A program made the translations under genes and the position numbers. A stretch of 64,000 nt of DNA from Jiella avicenniae (GTDB taxonomy: Bacteria; Pseudomonadota; Alphaproteobacteria; Rhizobiales; Rhizobiaceae), in the NCBI RefSeq assembly GCF_021390325.1, contig NZ_JAJUWU010000001.1, positions 124,001 through 188,000 of the forward strand, read 5' to 3'. The notes beneath the pieces are model-generated. The model was not told the DNA's origin, did not search any database, and saw only the letters and a program-made list of their open reading frames with translations. Positions 8,881 to 17,351 of the stretch are shown here, piece by piece; within the stretch, counting starts at the first letter, position 1; each line of letters opens with the position of its first letter.

Positions 8881-8952
8881 TCTAGCGAATGATCCCGAAA
8901 TGTTGCAACACGTCGAAGCGAGATGGCGGAATTAACCTAGTCGGATTTCGCT

Positions 8953-10440
8953 CTAAGCCGGGACGCGGATCAGCGCCCTCAGCCCGCCGAGGGCGCTCTC
9001 CGACAGGAGGATGTCGCCGCCATGGGCCCTGGCGATGTCGCGGGCGATGGCGAGGCCGAGGCCGGTGCCGCCGGCGTCGAGATTGCGCGCCGTGTCGAGG
9101 CGCACGAAGGGCTTGAACACCGCCTCGCGCTGCTCGGGATCGATGCCCGGCCCGTCGTCCTCGATGGCGATCGAGAGCCAGCGAGAATCGTGGCTAACGG
9201 TGGTCCGCACCGCTTCGCCGTGGCGGATGGCGTTGGCGACGAGGTTGGAGATCATCCGGGTGAAGGCATCCGGTCTGACGGTGACGCGGGAATCGCCCTT
9301 GATCTCGTAGGTGAGGGACTTGCCCTTCAGCTCCGCCTCGGCCTGATAGCGGTCGAAAAGCGGCTCGAGGTCGATCTCGCTGACGTCCTCGCCGGCCTCG
9401 CCCTTGGCGAAGGCGAGATAGCCTTCGAGCATGCGCTGCATCTCGTCGATGTCGGAATTCAGCGCGTCCTGATCCTCTCCCTCGCCGAAAAGGGCGAGCT
9501 GCAGGCGAAAGCGGGTGAGGACGGTGCGCAGATCGTGGCTGACGCCGTTCAGCATGCGCGTGCGCTGTTCGATCTGGCGCTCGATGCGGTCGCGCATCTG
9601 GATGAAGGCGACGGAGGCCTGACGCACTTCCGATGCGCCGCGCGGCCTAAAGTCCGGCGGCATCGGCTTGCCCCGGCCGAAGTCGTCGGCCGCCGCCGCG
9701 AGCGCCTGGATCGGCCGGATCTGATTGCGCAGGAACAGGACGGCGATCAGCAGAAGCACCAGCGAGGTGCCGACCATCCAGATGAGGAAGATGTGGGTGT
9801 TGGACGCATAGGCGGAGTTGCGCGGGGCGAAGACGCGCAGGATCCCCTCGTCGAGGCGGATGCGGATCTCGACGATCTTGGAATTGCCGACCGTGTCGAT
9901 CCAGAACGGCCGGCCGATCTGCTTGGTCAGTTCGTCGGAGAGGATCCCGTCGAGGATGTTGAAGAACGGCTTCGGCGCCGGCGGCGGAAGCTCGCCCTGC
10001 GGCAGCAGCGAGACGTTGAGGTCGAGCCGCCGCTGGGCGACGTCGAGGATCTCGTCGAAATCGCCGGGGTCCTGGTCACGCTCGATCAGGTCGACGACCG
10101 CGCCGATGTCCTGCACCACCGCCTGGGACAGGCGCTCGGTGACCATGGCCCAGTGCCGTTCCATGAAGACCACGGTGACGACGCACTGGAGCAGCACCAT
10201 CGGCGCGATGATGATGATCAGCGAGCGGGCATAGAGCCCCTTCGGCATGAAGCGCCGGATGATCCGCGGGATCGGCCGGAGCGGCCCCTGCCAGAGATCG
10301 ATCCGGCGGGGCCGGCGGCTGACCAGCCGCTCGAACAGGCGGGCGATCCGCTCCGACGGCAGCCGCCGGCGCATTTCGCGCAGGCTGGGCGTGCCGGAGC
10401 GCGTGCGTCGTGGACGAAAGAGGCGGTCGATCAGGGTCAT
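8953..10440 (-). CDS. Two-component sensor histidine kinase (EnvZ-like)
   Basis: The 495-residue protein has a basic cytoplasmic N-terminus, a first membrane segment at about 70-92, a periplasmic sensor region, and a second segment at about 220-243 followed by a HAMP linker. The phospho-acceptor motif is SHDLRTVLTRF (His near 301); the usual Pro of the H-box is Val here, which I recall as Ile in rhizobial relatives. The ATP-binding domain has an N-box (NLVANAIRH), DDGPGI and GGTGLGLAIA. It probably partners the OmpR-type regulator at 11437-12162. In rhizobia the two genes are normally adjacent (recollection), but here an MNT/HEPN pair intervenes. The periplasmic signal is unknown. Confidence 0.88.
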   Translation of the reverse strand: MTLIDRLFRPRRTRSGTPSLREMRRRLPSERIARLFERLVSRRPRRIDLWQGPLRPIPRIIRRFMPKGLYARSLIIIIAPMVLLQCVVTVVFMERHWAMVTERLSQAVVQDIGAVVDLIERDQDPGDFDEILDVAQRRLDLNVSLLPQGELPPPAPKPFFNILDGILSDELTKQIGRPFWIDTVGNSKIVEIRIRLDEGILRVFAPRNSAYASNTHIFLIWMVGTSLVLLLIAVLFLRNQIRPIQALAAAADDFGRGKPMPPDFRPRGASEVRQASVAFIQMRDRIERQIEQRTRMLNGVSHDLRTVLTRFRLQLALFGEGEDQDALNSDIDEMQRMLEGYLAFAKGEAGEDVSEIDLEPLFDRYQAEAELKGKSLTYEIKGDSRVTVRPDAFTRMISNLVANAIRHGEAVRTTVSHDSRWLSIAIEDDGPGIDPEQREAVFKPFVRLDTARNLDAGGTGLGLAIARDIARAHGGDILLSESALGGLRALIRVPA

Positions 10441-10503
10441 GCGGTCAGGGACGCCAAGCGGTGAGGGGCGAGGAACGGGTAGCTTCGGAAGCCCATATGG
10501 CAG

Positions 10504-10923
10504 CTAGGGTGATGTGTTCATGCCGATCAAGGCGACGAGTTGGTCGCGAAACTTTTCAGTCCTGACCCGAGCAGACTCGAGTTCGGCCTTGTTCGGAAGT
10601 GGAGCAACCGTCGCCGGATCATCGTCAGGATAGCGGAAGGCCGTTCCCCATGGAGAAAATGGCACCAGATCACGAGCGAATGAAAGCAGCGGGAAACTCG
10701 CGGGCAGGCGATTGGCGCAGGCCTGCAGGTCATGGCCGCCGGAACCGCGCGGATAGGCGACCCCGACATGAACCAACGCCGCTTTGAGCAGTTTTTCCGC
10801 CGCCTGCTGGATATGGTACGCGGCGACCTCCTCGTTGACGTCGGGATCGGGAAGAAGCGATCTGCGAACCCCGTCCAGGTCGGCATCGGCCTTCTCGATC
10901 CAGTCCTTCGCGCTCGCCGTCAC
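10504..10923 (-). CDS. HEPN-domain protein (HepT-like toxin of an MNT/HEPN pair)
   Basis: This 139-residue protein has the HEPN pattern: SAKDWIEKADADLDGVRR at the N-terminus, then YHIQQAAEKLLKAALV, then RGSGGHDL, where RGSGGH is the Rx4H ribonuclease-type motif. In MNT/HEPN systems the HEPN protein is the toxin and the nucleotidyltransferase neutralises it by adding nucleotides. The GTG start at 10923 overlaps the antitoxin stop in a GTGA junction and has GGAG upstream, so it is preferred over the ATG at 10950. The pair lies between a response regulator gene and its presumed kinase. Confidence 0.82.
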   Translation of the reverse strand: MTASAKDWIEKADADLDGVRRSLLPDPDVNEEVAAYHIQQAAEKLLKAALVHVGVAYPRGSGGHDLQACANRLPASFPLLSFARDLVPFSPWGTAFRYPDDDPATVAPLPNKAELESARVRTEKFRDQLVALIGMNTSP

Positions 10924-11312
10924 GCCCGCTCCATGATGCCGGGAAAACATTCCAAATGGCCGATGATCGGCCGTCCGTCCCGCAGGACATCATGGCTCAG
11001 GCTGTTGATGTCCGCCGATCGCTCGATGAAGATTGATCGCCTTATTGGGAAGACCTGTATGGGAAGTCCGAAGCCCGAAGCCTCCGACCAGAGGTTCACG
11101 GGATTGAACAGACCGGGTCCGACGGTATCGGGAAGGATCACACACAGGTCCCAGTCGCTGTCCGGGCCATTGTCCCCGCGAGCCCGGCTGCCGAACAATA
11201 TGACCGCCTCGGCATGGGTATGAGCCGCGAGGTGTTCGGCAGCACGTCTCAACTGCCGTGTTTCGTATAAACTCCAGCCGCGGTCGCTGGAGTCATGATC
11301 GGTCTTCGTCAT
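10920..11312 (-). CDS. MNT-type nucleotidyltransferase (antitoxin of an MNT/HEPN pair)
   Basis: The 130-residue protein has the minimal nucleotidyltransferase signature GSRARG followed by DSDWDL, giving the G-S...D-x-D metal site. This matches MntA/HEPN-partner antitoxins, which AMPylate the HEPN toxin. The ATG at 11312 is used; a TTG at 11321 would add three residues. No good ribosome site is seen for either. The downstream HEPN gene overlaps by 4 bp. The 124-bp gap to the regulator gene upstream holds no clear promoter I can name. Function is inferred from the well-described MNT/HEPN arrangement. Confidence 0.82.
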   Translation of the reverse strand: MTKTDHDSSDRGWSLYETRQLRRAAEHLAAHTHAEAVILFGSRARGDNGPDSDWDLCVILPDTVGPGLFNPVNLWSEASGFGLPIQVFPIRRSIFIERSADINSLSHDVLRDGRPIIGHLECFPGIMERA

Positions 11313-11436
11313 GATCCGCAATCTCTATCGACGCCGATCTCGCAACATATTCCGGATCGGCGATCTGTCCAAATGATGCGATCAGATCTCACCGAAGATT
11401 TCGATTTGAAACCCAAGATGCCGCCGACGCGGCGCC

Positions 11437-12162
11437 TCAATCGACGTTCAGCCGGTAGCCGATGCCGCGCACTGTCTGCAGCCACATCGGGTTGGTCGGA
11501 TCCTGCTCGATCTTGCGCCGCAGCCGGTTGATCTGGACGTCGACGGTACGCTCGCCGACCTCGCTCTCCTCGCCGAGAAGCTCCAGCCGCGGGATGGTCT
11601 CCCCGGCTTTCGCGGCGAACTGCGCCATGATTTCCTGCTCGCGCTCGGTCAGGCGGATGATCTCGGCGCCGCGCTTCAGTTCGCGCTTGGAGAGAGAGAA
11701 GGCGAAGGGGCCGAAGCGCACGTGCTCGAGCTTCGTCACCGGCTGGGGGCCGCCGCGCTTCAGGATGTTGTTGATCCGCAGGAGCAGTTCGCGCGGATCG
11801 AAGGGTTTCGGGAGATAGTCGTCGGCGCCGGCTTCCAGCCCCTCGATCCGGTGCTCGGTCTCCGAGCGCGCGGTCAGCATCAGGATCGGCGCGTCGCGGG
11901 TCTTGCGGATCGCGCGGACGAGATCGATGCCGTTCTCGCCCGGCATCATCACGTCGACGACGACGAGGTCGAAATCGAGGCCGGAAAGGATCCGCCGGGC
12001 CTCGGCCGCGTCCGCCGCGACCGAGACGCGGAAGCGTTTTTCCGCGAGGAAGCGGGAGAGCAGGGAGCGGATGCGCCGGTCGTCGTCGACGATGAGAATG
12101 TGCGGGGCGTCGTCGCCGATGCCGCTCGGGGCGATTTCTGCGGCGCTCTCGGGCTCGGTCAT
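11437..12162 (-). CDS. petR: OmpR-family response regulator (PetR-like)
   Basis: This 241-residue regulator has a receiver domain with the acidic pair in LIVDDD, the phospho-acceptor Asp in VVVDVMMPGENG and the Lys in LPKPFD. A winged-helix DNA-binding domain follows, with LTEREQEIM, RTVDVQINRLRRKIE and TVRGIGYRL. The ATG at 12162 forms an ATGA overlap with the stop of the upstream MarR gene, so the two are translationally coupled. The MarR-OmpR pair next to a divergent ilvE recalls the alphaproteobacterial petP-petR arrangement, hence the tentative symbol. Its partner kinase is probably the gene at 8953-10440. Targets are unknown. Confidence 0.85.
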   Translation of the reverse strand: MTEPESAAEIAPSGIGDDAPHILIVDDDRRIRSLLSRFLAEKRFRVSVAADAAEARRILSGLDFDLVVVDVMMPGENGIDLVRAIRKTRDAPILMLTARSETEHRIEGLEAGADDYLPKPFDPRELLLRINNILKRGGPQPVTKLEHVRFGPFAFSLSKRELKRGAEIIRLTEREQEIMAQFAAKAGETIPRLELLGEESEVGERTVDVQINRLRRKIEQDPTNPMWLQTVRGIGYRLNVD

Positions 12163-12707
12163 TCCGGATCTTTCCAAGTGATGTCCTTGCGCTCGAACCA
12201 GTCGCGGGCGGAAGCCCGGTCGGTCGCCATGGCCTTCAGGAAGGCGGCGATCGGCCGCATGTCCTCGTCCGTGGTCTTGGCGAGGGACGCGTCGATGCGG
12301 CGGACCTGCGCTTCGGAGAGTTCGACGGCGAGGGCCCGTCCCTTCTGCGTCGGATAGAGCCGGCGCTGGCGCCGGTCCTCGTCGCCGGGAAGCTGGCAGA
12401 TGAAACCCTCGTCGATCAGCTGGCGCAAGACCCGCGACAGCGATTGCTTGGTGATCTGCAGGATTTCCAGGAGTTCGGCGATGGTCAGGCCGGGATCGCG
12501 GTTGACGAAATGCAGGACCCGGTGGTGCGCCCGGCCGAAGCCGTAGCGCTCGAGGATCGAGTCCGCATCGGCGGTGAATTCGCGATAGGCGAAGAAGAAA
12601 AGCTCGATGACGCGAAAGTCGAGCAAGCCCTGCGTCGGCAGCGGATCACGCACGATGGCGCGCTCGCCTTCCCGCGTCGCATCGCTTCGAACGGCCGGAG
12701 TGTCCAT
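12159..12707 (-). CDS. petP: MarR-family transcriptional regulator (PetP-like)
   Basis: The 182-residue protein has a central winged-helix MarR domain: LTIAELLEILQITKQSLSRVL is the recognition region, and the wing has DRRQRRLYPTQKG. Flanking helices (VIELFFFAYREFTADAD, then a C-terminal helix to residue 165) would form the dimer. It is coupled to the OmpR-type gene downstream by a 4-bp overlap. Either the ATG at 12707 or one at 12725 could start translation; neither has a clear ribosome site. The 211-bp gap to the divergent ilvE must contain promoters for both. The effector molecule is unknown, and the symbol rests on synteny with petPR. Confidence 0.82.
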   Translation of the reverse strand: MDTPAVRSDATREGERAIVRDPLPTQGLLDFRVIELFFFAYREFTADADSILERYGFGRAHHRVLHFVNRDPGLTIAELLEILQITKQSLSRVLRQLIDEGFICQLPGDEDRRQRRLYPTQKGRALAVELSEAQVRRIDASLAKTTDEDMRPIAAFLKAMATDRASARDWFERKDITWKDPE

Positions 12708-12918
12708 AAGATAGGTCAGCACCATTGACGTAATTTTCGTTTATTGTTACATCGGCATTCTGGATGTGGAAACCGCGCGATACCGCTTCGCGGCACCGAG
12801 CAGATATCATCAATCGCCGTCCATTCGCATTGCGCCCGCGTCAATTCTGCCCGCAGTGCGATCCCACGTCCAACGGCAATCTAGGGAGAGCGCCCGGCTA
12901 GTGGCGCTGATAAACACC

Positions 12919-13809
12919 ATGAGCGCGGTTCCATTCGATCAACGCGATGGCGAAATCTGGTTCAACGGCGAGTTCGTCGCCTGGAAGGACGCCAAGATCC
13001 ACGTCCTGACCCACGGCCTGCATTATGCGAGCGCGGTCTTCGAAGGCGAGCGTGCCTATGGCGGCGAAGTCTTCAAACTGCGCGCGCATACCGAGCGGCT
13101 GATCGAATCGGGGCGGATCCTCGGCTTCAAGGTGCCCTATACGGCCGACGAGATCGACGCGGCGACGACCGAGCTGTTGGCCCGCCAGGGCTTTTCCGAC
13201 GCCTATGTGCGACCGATCGCCTGGCGCGGCTCGGAGATGATGGGCGTCGCCGCCCAGAACAACCGGATCAACGTCGCCATCGCCATCTGGCAGTGGCCGA
13301 GCTATTTCGACCCCGAGCAGAAGATGAAGGGCATCCGGCTCGATCTCGCCGAATATCGCCGGCCGGACCCGATGACCGCGCCGTCGAAGTCGAAGGCGGC
13401 GGGTCTCTACATGATCTGCACCATCTCCAAGCACGCGGCCGAGGCGAAGGGCTACGCCGACGCGCTGATGCTCGACTGGCGCGGCCAGGTGGCCGAGGCC
13501 ACCGGCGCCAACGTCTTCTTCGTCAAGGACGGCGTTCTGCACACGCCGAAGCCCGACTGCTTCCTCGACGGGATCACGCGGCGCACCGTCGTCGACCTCG
13601 CCAAACGCCGCGGCATCGAGGTGGTCGAGCGGGCGATCATGCCGGAAGAGCTCTCGGGCTTTTCCGAATGCTTCCTCACCGGCACTGCCGCCGAGGTCAC
13701 GCCCGTCTCCGAGATCGCCGACTGGCGGTTCACGCCGGGCGCTATCTCCAAACGGCTGGTCGACGACTACGCCGCCGAGGTGATGCCGAAGCAGGCTGCG
13801 GCCGAGTAG
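12919..13809 (+). CDS. ilvE: Branched-chain amino acid aminotransferase
   Basis: This 296-residue class IV PLP aminotransferase converts leucine, isoleucine and valine to their 2-oxo acids and back with glutamate. The sequence starts with EIWFNGEFVAWKDAKIHVL and HYASAVFEGERAY. The PLP lysine lies in SKSKAAGLYM (about residue 158), followed by the family block DGITRRTVVDLA. I use the ATG at 12919; a longer frame back to 12766 lacks family similarity. The gene is divergent from the MarR/OmpR pair, an arrangement I recall from other rhizobia. A GNAT acetyltransferase gene follows 65 bp downstream. Confidence 0.93.
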   Translation: MSAVPFDQRDGEIWFNGEFVAWKDAKIHVLTHGLHYASAVFEGERAYGGEVFKLRAHTERLIESGRILGFKVPYTADEIDAATTELLARQGFSDAYVRPIAWRGSEMMGVAAQNNRINVAIAIWQWPSYFDPEQKMKGIRLDLAEYRRPDPMTAPSKSKAAGLYMICTISKHAAEAKGYADALMLDWRGQVAEATGANVFFVKDGVLHTPKPDCFLDGITRRTVVDLAKRRGIEVVERAIMPEELSGFSECFLTGTAAEVTPVSEIADWRFTPGAISKRLVDDYAAEVMPKQAAAE

Positions 13810-13874
13810 CCGACGGACTGCGGAAAGGAGCGCCTCGGCGCTTCTTCCCCGCGCGGTGTGACGGAGGGCCGGCC

Positions 13875-14630
13875 ATGGCGACGGCGGAGCTTTGCTGGCG
13901 CGTGGAAGAGGCCTGTCGCAACGCCCGGCCCTCGCCGGTCGAGATCGAGATCGACGGGTGGCTGCTGCGCGCGGCGGGAGGGCCCGTTCGCCGGATCAAT
14001 TGCGTGTCGCCTCCTCGGCGCCGTGCCGCCGACCCCGTCGCGATCCTGCCGGAGGTCGAGGCGATCTACGCAAAGCTGGGGCGGCCGGCGATCTTTCGGG
14101 TGCCCTCGCTCGTCAGGGGGATAGACGCGCCGCTGGAAGAGCGTGGCTACGGCCTTCAGGCGCCCACGCGCGTCCTCTACACCGACCTCGCTCGGCGACC
14201 GCGCACATCCAACCCGGCCGTCGAACTCGTCGATGCGGTGGGAGAGGATTGGATCGCCGCCTTTACGACGATCGGAGCGGCATCCGCCGAGGCCGTCGCG
14301 ACGTTTCGGCAGTCGGTCGGTTGCATCGTCCTGCCGAAGCGCTTTGCGGGCTTGCGCATCGGCGACTCGCTCGCCGCGATCGCCTATGGCGTCATCCATC
14401 GCGGGCTGATGGTCGTCGAGGCGGTGGCGACGCATCCTGCCCATCGGCAACGTGGACATGCCGGTGCCGTGCTCGATGCATTGATGAGCTGGGCAGTGGA
14501 GAGCGGCGCCCGAGGCGCCTGCCTCGCGGTGGTTTCGGACAACGAACCGGCGCTGGCGCTCTACCGCTCGCTCGGCTTCCGGCGGGAACTCTATCGCTAC
14601 CACTACCGGCGCAACGACATCGCGACCTGA
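13875..14630 (+). CDS. GNAT-family N-acetyltransferase
   Basis: The 251-residue protein has a typical GNAT C-terminal half: VVEAVATHPAHRQRGHAGAVLDAL (beta4, then the acetyl-CoA-binding R/Q-x-x-G-x-A/G loop, here QRGHAG) and the later NEPALALYRSLGFRRE. The N-terminal half (about 110 residues) is unlike common single-domain GNATs but is seen in two-lobe GNAT proteins. It would transfer an acetyl group from acetyl-CoA to an amine, but the acceptor is unknown. GGAGGG lies 8 bp before the ATG. It is likely co-transcribed with ilvE. Confidence 0.8.
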   Translation: MATAELCWRVEEACRNARPSPVEIEIDGWLLRAAGGPVRRINCVSPPRRRAADPVAILPEVEAIYAKLGRPAIFRVPSLVRGIDAPLEERGYGLQAPTRVLYTDLARRPRTSNPAVELVDAVGEDWIAAFTTIGAASAEAVATFRQSVGCIVLPKRFAGLRIGDSLAAIAYGVIHRGLMVVEAVATHPAHRQRGHAGAVLDALMSWAVESGARGACLAVVSDNEPALALYRSLGFRRELYRYHYRRNDIAT

Positions 14631-14645
14631 CGCCGCCTGCGCGGC

Positions 14646-15572
14646 TCAGTGCAGCGTGCGCGGCACGGTCTTCGGCGGCACGCCGTCGTCCACCACTTTC
14701 TGGCGATGGAACAGGAAAAGGCCGGCGACGACGATGATCACGGCGCCGGCGAGCACCTGCGGGGTCGGCAGGTTGCCGAAGAACACGAAGCCGAACACCG
14801 CCGCCCAGAGCAATAGCGTGTATTGCAGCGGCGCCAGCGTCGAGGCGGGTGCGAGCTTCAGCGCGCGGGTGATCAGCATGTGGGCGGAACAGGAAACGAC
14901 GCCGAGGAGCAGGAGAGCGCCGAGGTCGAGGGCGGACGGCGTTACCCATGTCGTCGTCGCCGTCATGACCGCCCCCGCAACGAGGGCGGCGAGCGTCTGC
15001 CAGCCGACCAGGGTCGCGTCGCTGGTTTTGCGAAGCGTCCGGGCGAGAATCAGCGTCATTGCGAAGCTGATGCTGCCGAAGAAGGCGAAGAGCGAGGCGA
15101 GCGACAACGAGGCCGAAGAGGGCTGCAGCGCGACGACGACGCCGGCAAAGCCGACGAGGATCGCCAGCCAGCGCCGCCAGCCGACCTTTTCGCCGAGAAA
15201 GACGTGGGAGATCGCGGCGACGTAGATCGGCCCGGCCATGTAGAACGTCATCACGTCGGCGAGCGGCATGGTCGCGACGGCGGCATAGAACAGCCCGGTA
15301 TCGGCCGTGGCGCACGCGGCGCGGGCCGCCTGCAGCCCCGGCCGCTCGGCCTTGAAGAGGGCGGCCTTGCCCTGGCGCAGGAGCAGCGGCGCGAGAATCA
15401 CGAAGGCGCCGATCGACCGGACGAACAGGATCTGCCCGACCGAAAAGCTCGCGACCAGCCATTTGCCCATGGCGTCGTTGAGCGCGAACATGAAGTCGCC
15501 GACGAGCATCAGGACGACGCCGAGAGCGACGGTGCCGGCGAGCGGAGCGGCAGGGAGGGGACGGGCGGTCAT
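14646..15572 (-). CDS. EamA/DMT-family transporter
   Basis: This 308-residue integral membrane protein has about ten hydrophobic segments arranged as two EamA repeats, the pattern of the drug/metabolite transporter superfamily. The first repeat includes FALNDAMGKWLV and RSIGAFVILAPLLL; the second starts near residue 150. These are inner-membrane permeases for small metabolites; the substrate cannot be deduced. I use the ATG at 15572 (MTARPLP), because the upstream extension is arginine-rich and lacks membrane character. It is convergent with the GNAT gene, separated by 15 bp. Confidence 0.85.
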   Translation of the reverse strand: MTARPLPAAPLAGTVALGVVLMLVGDFMFALNDAMGKWLVASFSVGQILFVRSIGAFVILAPLLLRQGKAALFKAERPGLQAARAACATADTGLFYAAVATMPLADVMTFYMAGPIYVAAISHVFLGEKVGWRRWLAILVGFAGVVVALQPSSASLSLASLFAFFGSISFAMTLILARTLRKTSDATLVGWQTLAALVAGAVMTATTTWVTPSALDLGALLLLGVVSCSAHMLITRALKLAPASTLAPLQYTLLLWAAVFGFVFFGNLPTPQVLAGAVIIVVAGLFLFHRQKVVDDGVPPKTVPRTLH

Positions 15573-15777
15573 GGTTCGGCTCGAATTCCTGCGCGACACT
15601 CGCCGGCGACCGTCGTCGCCGCGGCGATCCGGGCGGCGGATCGGCTGAAGGCTCTGGCTGGCAGGCTGTATGATCGGATGGCACGCCCGGTGCGAAGCTC
15701 TATGGCGCTTCGGGTCGGGCGGCAACAGGATTCGCGGAAGGTTTGCCGCCGGCCCCGCCGCATCTCATGCCGCGAGC

Positions 15778-15903
15778 ATGGCAGGGACGAAGAAACGCCC
15801 CGGGCTCCCTTGGCAGGGCGACCCATTCGATGACAAGACGGCGGCCTCCAGCGCGGCCGACCGGCCGCCGTTCCGTTCTCCTGTAAACGAAGCTTGCCGA
15901 TGA
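15778..15903 (+). CDS. Possible 41-residue small protein upstream of the spermidine-synthase-like gene
   Basis: A short frame begins MAGTKKRPGLPWQGDPFDDK and ends at a TGA sharing an ATGA overlap with the next gene's ATG at 15900. The overlap and the non-arginine-rich composition argue for a real coupled gene. No good ribosome site and no known family support it. The rest of the 327-bp gap (15573-15777) shows no gene. Confidence 0.35.
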   Translation: MAGTKKRPGLPWQGDPFDDKTAASSAADRPPFRSPVNEACR

Positions 15904-16571
15904 TCCCCTGGGAACACCTCGCCACATCGCAGATCCCCGGCGCGCGAGGCGACATGAAGCTGATGCGGCGCGGCACCGAATATTCGATCATGCTGGGGCG
16001 GATCGAACTGATGAACAGCCGGCTGTCGGGCTCGGAAGAGGCGCTGGCGCGGTTGTCCGTCGAGAAGATCGCCGGGCACCCGTCTCCGACGATCCTCGTC
16101 GGCGGCCTCGGCATGGGTTTCACCCTGCGCGCGCTCCTCGCCGTCGCGCCGACCGATGCCCGCATCGTCGTCGCCGAGCTCGTCCCCGCCGTCGTCGACT
16201 GGGCGCGGGGGCAGATGGCGCACATCTTCGCCGGCTGCCTCGACGATCCGCGCGTCGAGATCGTCCTCCAAGACGTGGCGGCGGTCATCGCCGGGGCGAG
16301 ATCGCGCTTCGATGCCATCCTGCTCGACGTCGACAACGGACCGGAGGGGCTGACCAGCGATGCCAACGACGCGCTCTACACGGCGAAGGGGCTCGGCGAG
16401 GCCCGCAGGGCGCTGACGCCGGGCGGCGTCCTGGCGGTCTGGTCGCAGGGCCCGGACGAGCGGTTCGCGGCGCGGCTCGGCCGCGGCGGCTTCACCGTCG
16501 AGGAGGTGCGCGTCAAGGCCCATCGCGGCAAGCGCGGCGCCCGGCACGTGATCTGGTTCGCCTCGAAATAG
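15900..16571 (+). CDS. Spermidine-synthase-like SAM-dependent methyltransferase-fold protein
   Basis: This 223-residue protein has a Rossmann-like nucleotide-binding motif, ILVGGLGMGFTLRALL, at about residues 61-76. It is followed by VAELVPAVVDWARG (the acidic ribose-binding residue) and FDAILLDVDNGPEGL, typical of the spermidine synthase/methyltransferase fold. It is shorter than a true aminopropyltransferase (about 280 residues) and lacks the N-terminal beta domain, so polyamine synthesis is not assured. The ATG at 15900 overlaps the stop of a possible 41-residue ORF. The substrate is unknown. Confidence 0.75.
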   Translation: MIPWEHLATSQIPGARGDMKLMRRGTEYSIMLGRIELMNSRLSGSEEALARLSVEKIAGHPSPTILVGGLGMGFTLRALLAVAPTDARIVVAELVPAVVDWARGQMAHIFAGCLDDPRVEIVLQDVAAVIAGARSRFDAILLDVDNGPEGLTSDANDALYTAKGLGEARRALTPGGVLAVWSQGPDERFAARLGRGGFTVEEVRVKAHRGKRGARHVIWFASK

Positions 16572-16685
16572 CGTCTCGTATCACGCAATCCCGGATGGCC
16601 GTCTTGTGCCACCCCGCTTTCGCTGCCACGTCTCGTCCTGACGAACGCCATAGCGACGTTTTCATCCATCAGCAGAGAGTGCCCC

Positions 16686-17327
16686 GTGACCCAGCTCAGC
16701 GCCCGAATCGTTCCGGTTACCCCGTTCCAGCAGAATTGCTGCATCCTGTTCGATGCCGACGACAAGGTCGGAGTCGTCATCGATCCGGGCGGCGACGCCG
16801 ACCAGATCGTCGCGGCGGTGAAGGACGTCGGAATCACGCTGGAGGAGATCTGGCTCACCCATGGCCATCTCGATCATGCGGGCGGGGCGATGGACCTGAA
16901 GGCGTTGACCGGCGTTCCCATCGTCGGCCCGCACGAGGACGACGAGTTGCTGCTTTCCTCGATCGAGGAGCAGTCGAAGATGTTCGGGGTCGGCGCCGGC
17001 ATGAAGAACTGCACGCCCGACCGCTGGCTGGAGGAGGGCGAGACGCTCTCCTTCGGCAGCCATTCCTTCGAGGTCTTCCACACGCCCGGCCATGCGCCGG
17101 GGCATGTCATCTTCTTCCATCGTGCGGCGAGATTCGCCCATCTCGGCGACGTCCTGTTCGCCGGATCGATCGGCCGCACAGACTTGCCGGGCGGCGATCA
17201 CGAGACGCTTCTGAGATCGATCCGCGACAAGGTGCTGCCGCTCGGCGACGACGTCGGTTTCCTCTGCGGCCACGGGCCGGGCAGCCGCATCGGCGACGAG
17301 CGGCGGACCAACCCGTTTCTGCGCTGA
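16686..17327 (+). CDS. MBL-fold metallo-hydrolase (glyoxalase II-like)
   Basis: The 213-residue protein carries the metallo-beta-lactamase motif THGHLDHAGG near residues 58-67, then HTPGHAPGHVIF, an Asp ligand in HLGDVLFAGSIGRTD and a C-terminal CGHGPGS. These give the binuclear metal site of glyoxalase II-type hydrolases such as YcbL/GloB-like proteins, which hydrolyse thioesters such as lactoylglutathione. It is shorter than classical GloB (about 255) and lacks its glutathione-binding C-terminus, so the substrate is uncertain. The start is a GTG at 16686. Confidence 0.87.
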   Translation: MTQLSARIVPVTPFQQNCCILFDADDKVGVVIDPGGDADQIVAAVKDVGITLEEIWLTHGHLDHAGGAMDLKALTGVPIVGPHEDDELLLSSIEEQSKMFGVGAGMKNCTPDRWLEEGETLSFGSHSFEVFHTPGHAPGHVIFFHRAARFAHLGDVLFAGSIGRTDLPGGDHETLLRSIRDKVLPLGDDVGFLCGHGPGSRIGDERRTNPFLR

Positions 17328-17351
17328 CGTCCGTCGCGAGGCCGAGGCTCC

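Noticed and set aside
8886-8930. Possible partial copy of the 45-bp palindrome after the HEPN gene
   Set aside because: Only TGATCCCGAAA matches; the other arm is absent.
12730-12750. Candidate MarR operator (GTAA...TTAC) between MarR and ilvE genes
   Set aside because: Only the outer four bases pair, which is too weak.
12726-12918. Leader attenuator or riboswitch before ilvE
   Set aside because: No leader peptide rich in branched-chain residues and no terminator hairpin seen.
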